From an uncultured Bacteroidales bacterium (lineage in GTDB: Bacteria > Bacteroidota > Bacteroidia > Bacteroidales > UBA3663), in assembly GCA_937899265.1 (NCBI GenBank), contig CALBPV010000080.1:1-16495 (forward strand): a stretch of 16,495 nucleotides of DNA, in the 5' to 3' direction. The notes under the pieces are model-generated. The model was not told where the DNA came from, ran no database searches, and was given only the letters and a program-made list of their open reading frames with translations. Positions 1-5,965 of this stretch are shown in pieces (position 1 is the stretch's first letter; each line of letters begins with the position of its first letter). Both the position numbers and the translations under genes were made by a program.

Positions 1-23
1 ATACACCCAAAATTAATATAAAT

Positions 24-806
24 ATGGATAATAATATTAAGAATACTCCTGAATATTTAATTAAAATAAAAAAGCAAAAGAATGAATACTTTACTGATTT
101 GAAAAAGGCTTTAAATAAAGCAGAAAGTGTATTGGCTCCTTCAATAAAAGAACTTGATGATGCAGCAGGAAGCTATAAATCAGTTTTAGATAAAACTGTA
201 AATGCATTACAGAAAGCTTCTGAAAGAGGTATTTATATAGTTTTGTGTTCTGGTAGGGCAGAACACGGTATTTTGCCTTATGTTAGACGTTTGGATATTG
301 CCGGAAGAGAAACGGGACGTTACCTGATAGCTGTAAATGGATGCAGCATTTACGATATGCACGAAAGAAAACAAATTTATAAGCGTACTGTCAGCTCGGA
401 TATTTTATTGCACGCAAATGAAGAAGCAGAAAAACTGGGCTTACGTACAGAAGTTTATTCTCCAGATACAATTTACTACAGAGAAGAAAATAAGTGGACG
501 AAGCTGGATGTTGATTTGTGTAAGCTAAAAGGAGAAGTCGTTAGCGATTATGAAAATTTTTTGTCTAACGGATTTGTAAAAATGCTCATTCCAGGAGAGC
601 CAGAAACTCTTCAGATTTTACAAAAAAAATTAAAAGCTGATTTTGGAGAACATGCTGTTGTTTTTACAAGTAAACCTTTCTTTTTAGAAATTTTACCGCC
701 TCATTGTGGTAAGGGAGAGGCTATTTGTTTTTTAAGCGAAAAGCTGGCGTCGCATGCTCGACTATTTGAAGGATCAGGACGTCGAAAGATACCGCGCCAT
801 CGTTAA
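24..806 (+). CDS. Truncated Cof-type HAD-family hydrolase, fused out of frame to rpsO DNA
   Basis: Residues 60-240 resemble Cof-type (HAD-IIB) sugar-phosphate or nucleotide phosphatases. Visible are the motif II region IVLCSGR (Ser76), a VNGCSIYD stretch near 104-111 typical of the cap boundary, a likely motif III lysine in GFVKML (Lys186), and the KGEA segment (230-233) that normally precedes the motif IV GDxxND loop. Motif IV is missing because the family resemblance stops near residue 241. The remaining ~20 residues are the rpsO 3' end read in another frame. The expected motif I (DxDGT) aligns with ELDDAAGS (43-50), so the nucleophile looks degraded, and a charged ~40-residue N-terminal extension precedes it. 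The DNA is much more AT-rich than the rest of the window. Probably non-functional as it stands: a gene fragment from another genome, joined by recombination or, more likely, by assembly. Confident about the fold, unsure of any substrate. Confidence 0.6.
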   Translation: MDNNIKNTPEYLIKIKKQKNEYFTDLKKALNKAESVLAPSIKELDDAAGSYKSVLDKTVNALQKASERGIYIVLCSGRAEHGILPYVRRLDIAGRETGRYLIAVNGCSIYDMHERKQIYKRTVSSDILLHANEEAEKLGLRTEVYSPDTIYYREENKWTKLDVDLCKLKGEVVSDYENFLSNGFVKMLIPGEPETLQILQKKLKADFGEHAVVFTSKPFFLEILPPHCGKGEAICFLSEKLASHARLFEGSGRRKIPRHR

Positions 807-828
807 AGCATTAGGTCTTCGTAAGTAA
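742..828 (+). pseudogene. rpsO: 3' end of rpsO (30S ribosomal protein S15), 5' part missing
   Basis: Reading the frame that ends at the TAA at 826-828 gives a peptide with RRMLDYLKDQD followed by VERYRAIVKALGLRK. This matches the conserved C-terminus of ribosomal protein S15 (E. coli: RRKLLDYLKRKD...RLIERLGLRR). S15 is about 89 residues, and only about 28 are present. Upstream of codon 745 the sequence abruptly becomes an AT-rich HAD-hydrolase gene in a different frame, so the first two thirds of rpsO are absent. S15 binds 16S rRNA early in small-subunit assembly and is usually kept intact, so a real truncation would need a second copy elsewhere. A strong terminator follows. The identification of the tail is secure; whether the truncation is real is doubtful. 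Confidence 0.82.
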
Positions 829-850
829 TCCGCTAAGAAGATTAAAAGAC

Positions 851-881
851 AAGGGTGAATCAGTGCGATTCGCCCTTTTTT
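851..881 (+). terminator. Rho-independent terminator after rpsO
   Basis: An 11-bp stem AAGGGTGAATC / GATTCGCCCTT (one G-T pair) closes a 5-nt AGTGC loop and runs into a tract of six T residues. It lies 22 bases after the rpsO stop codon and before the dCMP deaminase promoter. Confidence 0.85.
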
Positions 882-884
882 GCT

Positions 885-893
885 TATTTTTGC
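885..893 (+). promoter_or_regulatory. Bacteroidota-type -7 box for the dCMP deaminase gene
   Basis: TATTTTTGC matches the Bacteroidota -7 consensus TAnnTTTGY. It would place the transcript start near 897, about 32 bases before the ATG at 929. No good TTTG -33 element is visible at 19-21 bases upstream, because the rpsO terminator stem occupies that place. The call rests on the -7 box alone. Confidence 0.5.
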
Positions 894-928
894 AAGGTTT
901 TTGAATCATGCAATGTTAGATTGAATCT

Positions 929-1366
929 ATGGAGTTGGGAAAGCAACAGTTGTTGGATTTTCGATATATGCGTATGGCGCGCATTTGGGCGGAAAATTCG
1001 TATTGCGAACGTCGTAAGGTGGGTGCGTTGTTGGTGAAGAACAAGATGATTATCTCCGATGGTTACAACGGTACACCATCCGGGTTTGAGAATGTTTGCG
1101 AGGACGACAACAATGTGACTAAGCCGTATGTGCTTCATGCCGAGGCGAATGCGATTACCAAAGTCGCGCGCTCGTCGAACAGCAGCGAGGGAGCGACGTT
1201 GTATGTCACTGCCTCGCCATGCATCGAGTGTGCCAAGTTGATTATACAATCGGGCATCAAACGTGTGGTGTGCGGTGAAAAATACAGGATTCTGGACGGT
1301 GTAGAGTTGCTGCAGCGTGCACGGATTGAGGTGGAATTTATACAAGAAAAAAACGATAAGGAATGA
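929..1366 (+). CDS. dCMP deaminase (ComEB-type deoxycytidylate deaminase)
   Basis: This 145-residue protein has the zinc-dependent cytidine/deoxycytidylate deaminase signature. HAEANAI supplies the zinc-binding His70 and the proton-shuttling Glu72. PCIECAK supplies the second and third zinc ligands, Cys98 and Cys101. By family it deaminates dCMP to dUMP in the cytoplasm, feeding thymidylate synthesis. The N-terminal segment (RYMRMARIWAENSYCERRKVGALLV) is also typical of dCMP deaminases rather than tRNA adenosine deaminases. Length is normal for the family. The start at 929 sits about 32 bases after a putative -7 box. The stop overlaps the start of the following S41 protease gene (ATGA), indicating co-translation. 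I recall this deaminase-protease pair as a common order in Bacteroidales. Confidence 0.9.
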   Translation: MELGKQQLLDFRYMRMARIWAENSYCERRKVGALLVKNKMIISDGYNGTPSGFENVCEDDNNVTKPYVLHAEANAITKVARSSNSSEGATLYVTASPCIECAKLIIQSGIKRVVCGEKYRILDGVELLQRARIEVEFIQEKNDKE

Positions 1367-1809
1367 AGAAAATACTTATGCCGATCGCATTCGCCCTCAC
1401 GGCGATTGCAGGTGTGGTTATCGGAAATCTACTGTCATACAACTCGATTGAAAAGAAGTCGGAGTTCGCTTCTCATGCTGGCAGAAGCAAACTTGACATG
1501 GTGCTGGGGTTGATCGATAGGCAATATGTCGACACGGTGGATGTCAACGATTTGACGGAGAAGGCCATCCCGGTTTTGTTGGCGAATTTGGATCCGCACA
1601 CGGTCTATATCCCGGCGGACGAACTTCAAATGGTGAACGACGATTTGGAGGCAAGTTTTTCGGGTATTGGCGTTCAATTCAATATCCAACGGGATACGGT
1701 TATGGTGGTGGCTGTGATCCATGGAGGTCCGTCTGAAAAAATCGGAATTTTGCCGGGCGACCGCATTGTAGATCAGGTTTCAAGGTTCATGGTTGACCTT
1801 AGACCTTAG
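1363..1809 (+). pseudogene. S41-family C-terminal processing protease, truncated after about 138 residues
   Basis: The N-terminus has a single hydrophobic anchor (residues about 4-26), then the conserved pre-PDZ region of Ctp/Tsp proteases: LDMVLGLIDRQYVDT, LLANLDPHTVYIP and ASFSGIGVQF. It ends with the opening of the PDZ domain (GGPSEKIGILPGDRIV). Family members in Bacteroidales run to roughly 550 residues and carry a Ser-Lys catalytic pair in the C-terminal half, all missing here. After GDRIV the reading frame continues for about 12 unrelated residues into a GACCTTA repeat array, where a TAG at 1807-1809 stops it. The gene overlaps the dCMP deaminase stop by four bases. As drawn the product cannot be a protease. 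The break coincides with a repeat, so a deletion, rearrangement or assembly join at the repeat are all possible. Confidence 0.82.
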
Positions 1810-1896
1810 ACCTTAGACCGTTAACCGAGAACTGACCTTAGACCTTTGACCTTAGACCTTAGACTTTAGACCAAATAAGTGAAATGACCTTAGACC
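1795..1896. repeat. Heptamer array A (GACCTTA units)
   Basis: Imperfect tandem units of GACCTTA (GGTCTAA on the other strand), with GACCTTT and GACTTTA variants. They are interrupted by short spacers (GTTAACCGAGAACT, and AAATAAGTGAAAT near 1873-1885). The array lies between the 3' ends of two convergent genes and supplies the stop codon that ends the truncated S41 protease. Confidence 0.85.
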
Positions 1897-1908
1897 GTCC
1901 TTTAGGAC
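1897..1908 (-). terminator. Small hairpin downstream of skp-2, possible weak terminator
   Basis: GTCCTTTAGGAC can form a 4-5 bp stem about 8 bases past the skp-2 stop codon, at the edge of array A. There is no T-tract on the minus-strand side, so termination is only a guess. The core CCTAAAGG resembles that of the larger GC-rich hairpins in arrays B and D. Confidence 0.25.
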
Positions 1909-1916
1909 AGTGGGTG

Positions 1917-2426
1917 TTACTTCAGTCCGAGTTTAGCCTTCACGAGGGGGTTGACATCGGTGCACTGGGAGGGCGAGAAATAGACGACCTGGGCACCGCC
2001 GTCGAGGTTGAAGATATAGGTGAAACCGTTCTCTTCGCCTACGGCCTGGATGGCTTTGTTGACCTTCTCGATGATGGGAGCGATTTTCTGCTGCTGTTGG
2101 GTTTGCATGTCTTTGGCAGCCATTTCGCGGAAGTTCTGGATGCGCTGCTGGAGTTGGTCGATTTCTTCGGCACGGGCACGGGCAATGTTCTCGGCGAGAG
2201 AGTCCTGCACGGCGAGGAAGTCGGACACTTTCTTCTGATACTCGTCACCCATCTTGGAGAGTTCGTTCTCGTACTTGGACTGGAGGTCTTCGAGTTCTTT
2301 CTGAGCCTGAGAGGTCTCGGGCATTGCCTCGATGATCTGAGAGGTGTTGACGTTGCCAAACTTCATTTGGGCGGATGCAGCGATGGGCATGAGCACGAGG
2401 GCTGCAAGAAGCAAAAATTTCTTCAT
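1917..2426 (-). CDS. OmpH/Skp-family periplasmic chaperone (second copy)
   Basis: A 169-residue protein with a cleavable signal peptide (residues 1-20, ending ASAQ), then a short beta segment (MKFGNVNTSQIIEAMPE). A long charged, heptad-rich helical region follows (about 38-130), and the C-terminal segment has FTYIFNLDGG and VVYFSP. This is the Skp/OmpH layout: a trimer whose coiled-coil tentacles hold unfolded outer-membrane proteins in the periplasm. Size is usual for the family (about 160-175). It is the last gene of the minus-strand operon headed by the DUF6242 gene and lies downstream of a paralogue of equal length; the two differ widely in sequence. In Bacteroidales I would expect murI to follow; here the sequence instead enters array A and a convergent gene. 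Confidence 0.88.
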   Translation of the reverse strand: MKKFLLLAALVLMPIAASAQMKFGNVNTSQIIEAMPETSQAQKELEDLQSKYENELSKMGDEYQKKVSDFLAVQDSLAENIARARAEEIDQLQQRIQNFREMAAKDMQTQQQQKIAPIIEKVNKAIQAVGEENGFTYIFNLDGGAQVVYFSPSQCTDVNPLVKAKLGLK

Positions 2427-2467
2427 TGTTTTTGGGTTTGTTTTGATTTATTTGATAATGAGAAGGA

Positions 2468-2587
2468 GCCTCTCCCCAGCCCTCCCCTAAAGGGAAGGGA
2501 GTAGGAGAACGGACCTTAGACTTTAGACCTTACAGCCTCTCCCCAACCCTCCCCTAAAGGGAAGGGAGTAGGAGAACGGACCTTAGA
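2468..2587. repeat. Duplicated GC-rich hairpin module in the skp-1/skp-2 gap
   Basis: Two copies of a 53-bp block (2468-2520 and 2535-2587) differ at only one position that I can see (CCCCAGCC versus CCCCAACC). Each contains an imperfect inverted repeat, CCCTCCCC-TAAA-GGGAAGGG (2480-2499 and 2547-2566), and ends in heptamer-array sequence GGACCTTAGA. The copies are separated by degenerate heptamers, so module plus heptamers were duplicated together. Confidence 0.85.
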
Positions 2588-2640
2588 CCTTAGACCTTAG
2601 ACCTTAGACCTTAGACCTTAGACCTTAGACCTTAGACTTA
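2507..2640. repeat. Heptamer array B (eight perfect GACCTTA units)
   Basis: Positions 2579-2634 are eight perfect tandem copies of GACCTTA, followed by a variant GACTTA that itself contains the skp-1 stop codon (TAA on the minus strand, 2638-2640). A few further units lie between the two GC-rich modules at about 2512-2532. On the coding strand of skp-1 the array reads TAAGTCTAAGGTCTAAGG, so it begins inside the stop codon. Confidence 0.9.
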
Positions 2641-3147
2641 GTAGCCGAGTTTTTTGAGGACTTCGCGCGAGATGTCAATTTTGGGCGAAGCGAAGATGAT
2701 GCTTTCGGCGGATGCCCGGTCGATGACCATCGCATAGTTTTGCCGCTCGGATATTTCCTTGACGGCATTGTAGATGTCGTCCTGGATTTGTCCGACGAGG
2801 GCGTTGCGTTTCTTGTAGAGTTCACCCTCGGGGCCGAAGTACTTGAGGCGGAGGTCCTGCACTTCTTTCTCTTTCTTGACGATGGCTTCCTCGCGGGCTG
2901 TTTTCTGTTCGGCGGTGAGGAACACCATATCGGCCTGATATTGTTTGTACATGGTCTCGGCCTCGGAGGCGAGGGCCTCGACTTCCTGCTGCCAACGCTT
3001 GGAGATTTGGTCGAGTTGCTGGTTGGCCATTTCATACTGTGGAATCTGCTTGAGAATGTAGTCCATGTCGATGAGGGCGTACTTCTGGGCAAACGCTCCT
3101 GTGGAGCCGATGAGGACGAGGAGCAGGGGGAGAATGATTTTTTTCAT
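2638..3147 (-). CDS. OmpH/Skp-family periplasmic chaperone (first copy)
   Basis: 169 residues with a signal peptide (1-21, ending GAFAQ), then KYALIDMDYILKQIP, the beta/turn segment seen at the start of mature Skp-like proteins. A long charged coiled-coil region follows (about 40-130), then a C-terminal part with YAMVIDRASAESIIFASP. By family it chaperones outer-membrane proteins across the periplasm to BamA, encoded just upstream in the same operon. The start codon lies about 24 bases after a head-to-head heptamer array. The stop codon TAA is formed by the first bases of array B. Equal in length to the downstream copy but clearly divergent, so likely an old duplication with some specialisation. 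Confidence 0.9.
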   Translation of the reverse strand: MKKIILPLLLVLIGSTGAFAQKYALIDMDYILKQIPQYEMANQQLDQISKRWQQEVEALASEAETMYKQYQADMVFLTAEQKTAREEAIVKKEKEVQDLRLKYFGPEGELYKKRNALVGQIQDDIYNAVKEISERQNYAMVIDRASAESIIFASPKIDISREVLKKLGY

Positions 3148-3170
3148 ATTCTGTGAGCTTTTTGGTTAAT

Positions 3171-3304
3171 GGTCTAAGGTCTAAGGTCTAAGGTCGTTCA
3201 CGATTGACCTTTGACTTTTGACTTTTGACCAGCCTTCAAGCCTTTGACCTTTGACTTTTGACTTTTGACCGGCCTTCAAGCCTTTGACCTTTGACTTTTG
3301 ACTT
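3171..3304. repeat. Heptamer array C, head-to-head, with 40-bp tandem repeats
   Basis: Three GGTCTAA units (3171-3191) plus a partial one are followed, after a 10-nt spacer, by units in the opposite orientation (GACCTTT, GACTTTT). The second part is organised as a 40-bp tandem repeat: copies 3206-3245 and 3246-3285 (one difference, CCAGCC/CCGGCC) and a partial third to 3304. Each 40-mer is three heptamers, GACC, and a 15-base tail AGCCTTCAAGCCTTT (AG/GG at its start). The array ends at the bamA stop codon. Confidence 0.88.
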
Positions 3305-5961
3305 TAAAATTCCTGACCTATGACGAAATGGAAATTGGAACCGCCCTTGGACGAGGAGCCGAAGCACTCGTCGAATCCGTAGCCCCAGTCGATGCCGAGC
3401 ATACCTATCATGGGAAGGAAGATGCGGACGCCGGCGCCGAGGGACCGTTTGAGGGCGAAGGGGTTGAAATACTTGATGTCGGTCCAGGCATTGCCGGCCT
3501 CGGCAAAGAGGAGGCCGTAGATGGTGGACGACGACTCGAGCATGAAGGGATAGCGGAGTTCGGCCACCATACGGGCATAGACGGTAGCGACATCGGAGTA
3601 GGAAGAGGTGAGGGCGCCGTTCTCATAGCCTCGCAGGGGGATGTACTCGGTGATGTAGGACGACGAATAGTAGGAGTTGCCGTCACCGCCCATGTAGTAA
3701 CTCTCGAAGGGGGACACCTTGTAGGGGTTGTAGTGTCCGAGGAACCCGAAATCGGTGCGCGAGTGGAAGACGAGAGTGCGGGTACCGGACGTGAGAGGCG
3801 TGAACGTCTTGGTTGAGAATTTGACCTTGTAGAACTCCAGCCATCGGAGTTTCTCCTTGGAGTACTTGGGCTGGTCGGCGAGGTCGTCGGTATTCTGGAA
3901 GAGCGAATAGGGAGGCGTTGCCTCGAGGTCGAGCGTGAAGGTCGAACCGCGACGGGTGTAGTAGGGGTTGTCGATGGAGTTGCGGGAAACGACGGCCTGG
4001 AGCGAGATGGAGTTGGATGTACCGTTCTGGACGGGGAAGTACTGCCATTCGTTGAGGATATAGAGCTGATACTTGAGCGATGTCTGGAGCGTGAAGAAAT
4101 CGTCGGGCCAGTTGAGTCGCTTGCCGAAACCGAGTGAAGCTCCGATGAGCATAATCGACTTGTCGGGGTCGATGGCATACTCATAGTAGCTGCTGGAGCT
4201 ACCCGAGCCGTAGTAGTTGCCGTAATAGCCGCTGTAGTAGTTGTTGTAGTAGTTATTATAATAGGAAGAGTTATAATAGCTGGAGTTGATGTCGCTCTGG
4301 CGCGAGAAGTAGGCCGAGAAGGAGAGCGTGTTGGGGCGCTTGCCTCCGAACCAGGGACGCACGTAGGAGACGGAGTATGACTGGTAGTACTTGGCGTTCG
4401 ACTGGGCCGAGATGGTGAGCTGTTCGCCCTCGCCCTGGGGGATGATGCCGCGATAGCGGTCGCGGTGGAAGATGTCCATGAGCGAGATGTTGGTGAGTTT
4501 GAGCGAGATGCGTCCGATGAGACCCGTGGAACCCCAACCGAGGGAGAACTCCACTTGGTCGTTGGCTTTGGACTCGAGGTCGAAGATGATATCTACGGTA
4601 CCGTCGTCGTTGGGCACGGGACGGGGATTCATCTTCTCGGGGTCGAAGTGTCCGGTCTGGGCCAGTTCACGGGCCGAACGAATCAAGTCCGACTTGGAGA
4701 AGAGTTCGCCGGGACGCACACGCAGCTCACGACGCACCACATGTTCGTAGAGGCGGTCGTTGCCGTTGATGGTGACGCGGTTCACGTGGGCCTGAGGACC
4801 TTCGGACACACGGAGTTCGAGATCGACGCTGTCGTTTTCGACATTGACCTCGACGGGCACCATGCTGAAGTAGAGATAACCGTCATCCATGTAGAGGGTC
4901 TCTATGCCATCCTCGTCGCCCCTGATGCGCTTGTCGAGTTTGGTCTGGTTGTATATGTCGCCCGGCTGCATCTGGAGGTATCGCATGAGTTCCTCGGTAG
5001 AGTGAACGCTGTTGCCGACGATGGAGATGGAGCGGATGTAGTACTTGTGCCCCTCGGAGACGCGGATGTTGACATTGACGTGTTTGGCATCGTAGGGGAC
5101 GACGGTATCGGCCACGATGCGGGCATCGCGATAGCCGAGTTCGTAGAACTTGCTGAGCAGGGCTTTCTTGTCGTTCTTGTAGTTCTCGGGCACGAATTTC
5201 TTGGCGCGGAAGGCGTTGTACCACTTGGAGGCGGCATTGGTCTTCTTCATGGCGCTGTTGGCCTTGCGATAGGTCATGTAGTTCTTCTTGAGGGGGAAAT
5301 AACGCACCCCGAGGGAATCCCACGTGTCGAGTCCGTAGATATTGAGGGCGTGGATTTTGACCTTCTCGTGTTTATCGACCATGACGGTGAGGCGCACGAG
5401 GTTTTCGCCGGCCTCGGGATCGTCCTCCTGATAGATTTCGACGTCGGCATTCTTGAAGCCTTTGTCATCGTAGTAACGCTTGATGAGCTTCTTGGCGCGG
5501 TCGAGGATATTGGGAGTGACCTGAGAACCCTTGGCCATACCTATCTGGATGTCGAGGTCTTCGCGTTCGCTCTTCTTGACGCCGTCGTACTCGATGGAGC
5601 TGATGCGCGGACGCATGGTGAGTTCGATACGCAGCCAGCAGTCGTTGCCATAGACCTTCTGGAGTGTGATTTTGACATCGCTGAAGAGGCCCTGTCGCCA
5701 GAAACGGCGAATGGCGTTGGTGACCTCATCGCCGGGCACAGAGATCTGCTGTCCGACGGAAAGGCCCGAGAAGCCAATGAGCACATAGTCCTCATAGTTG
5801 TCGGCACCTACCACCTCAATGCCGCGTATGGTGTATTTGCGAGGCGTTGTTGCGTTGTGGTTGACGGTGGGGTTGAAGATTGTATCGGCCAACTCTTGGG
5901 CCTCCGTCGGAAGGGCGAAGACCGCAAGGAAGAGGAGAAAAAGAATCTTAATTCGTTGCAT
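3304..5961 (-). CDS. bamA: BamA outer-membrane protein assembly factor (Omp85 family)
   Basis: The 885-residue protein starts with a signal peptide (residues 1-22, ending PTEAQ). Next come about five POTRA domains (roughly 40-450, for example IRGIEVVGADNYED and YIRSISIVGNSVHSTEELM), then a C-terminal beta barrel from about 480 that ends in HFVIGQEF, with the terminal phenylalanine typical of outer-membrane proteins. It is the central channel/insertase of the BAM machine that folds proteins into the outer membrane. I chose the ATG at 5961 because it gives a proper signal peptide; the frame is open upstream, but the extra 47 codons overlap uppS and look like shadow sequence. It lies 4 bases after the uppS stop, so the two are probably translationally linked. 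A Tyr-Tyr-rich stretch near residues 558-593 is probably a surface loop. The stop codon abuts array C. Confidence 0.95.
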   Translation of the reverse strand: MQRIKILFLLFLAVFALPTEAQELADTIFNPTVNHNATTPRKYTIRGIEVVGADNYEDYVLIGFSGLSVGQQISVPGDEVTNAIRRFWRQGLFSDVKITLQKVYGNDCWLRIELTMRPRISSIEYDGVKKSEREDLDIQIGMAKGSQVTPNILDRAKKLIKRYYDDKGFKNADVEIYQEDDPEAGENLVRLTVMVDKHEKVKIHALNIYGLDTWDSLGVRYFPLKKNYMTYRKANSAMKKTNAASKWYNAFRAKKFVPENYKNDKKALLSKFYELGYRDARIVADTVVPYDAKHVNVNIRVSEGHKYYIRSISIVGNSVHSTEELMRYLQMQPGDIYNQTKLDKRIRGDEDGIETLYMDDGYLYFSMVPVEVNVENDSVDLELRVSEGPQAHVNRVTINGNDRLYEHVVRRELRVRPGELFSKSDLIRSARELAQTGHFDPEKMNPRPVPNDDGTVDIIFDLESKANDQVEFSLGWGSTGLIGRISLKLTNISLMDIFHRDRYRGIIPQGEGEQLTISAQSNAKYYQSYSVSYVRPWFGGKRPNTLSFSAYFSRQSDINSSYYNSSYYNNYYNNYYSGYYGNYYGSGSSSSYYEYAIDPDKSIMLIGASLGFGKRLNWPDDFFTLQTSLKYQLYILNEWQYFPVQNGTSNSISLQAVVSRNSIDNPYYTRRGSTFTLDLEATPPYSLFQNTDDLADQPKYSKEKLRWLEFYKVKFSTKTFTPLTSGTRTLVFHSRTDFGFLGHYNPYKVSPFESYYMGGDGNSYYSSSYITEYIPLRGYENGALTSSYSDVATVYARMVAELRYPFMLESSSTIYGLLFAEAGNAWTDIKYFNPFALKRSLGAGVRIFLPMIGMLGIDWGYGFDECFGSSSKGGSNFHFVIGQEF

Positions 5962-5965
5962 TCTG

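Noticed and set aside
1884..2504. 206-codon plus-strand frame over skp-2 and array B
   Set aside because: The Skp signal peptide and coiled coil on the minus strand explain the region; the plus frame runs into repeat sequence.
3206..3304. CRISPR-like appearance of the 40-bp repeats
   Set aside because: The copies are directly tandem with no unique spacers and are made of 7-bp sub-repeats, and no cas genes are nearby.
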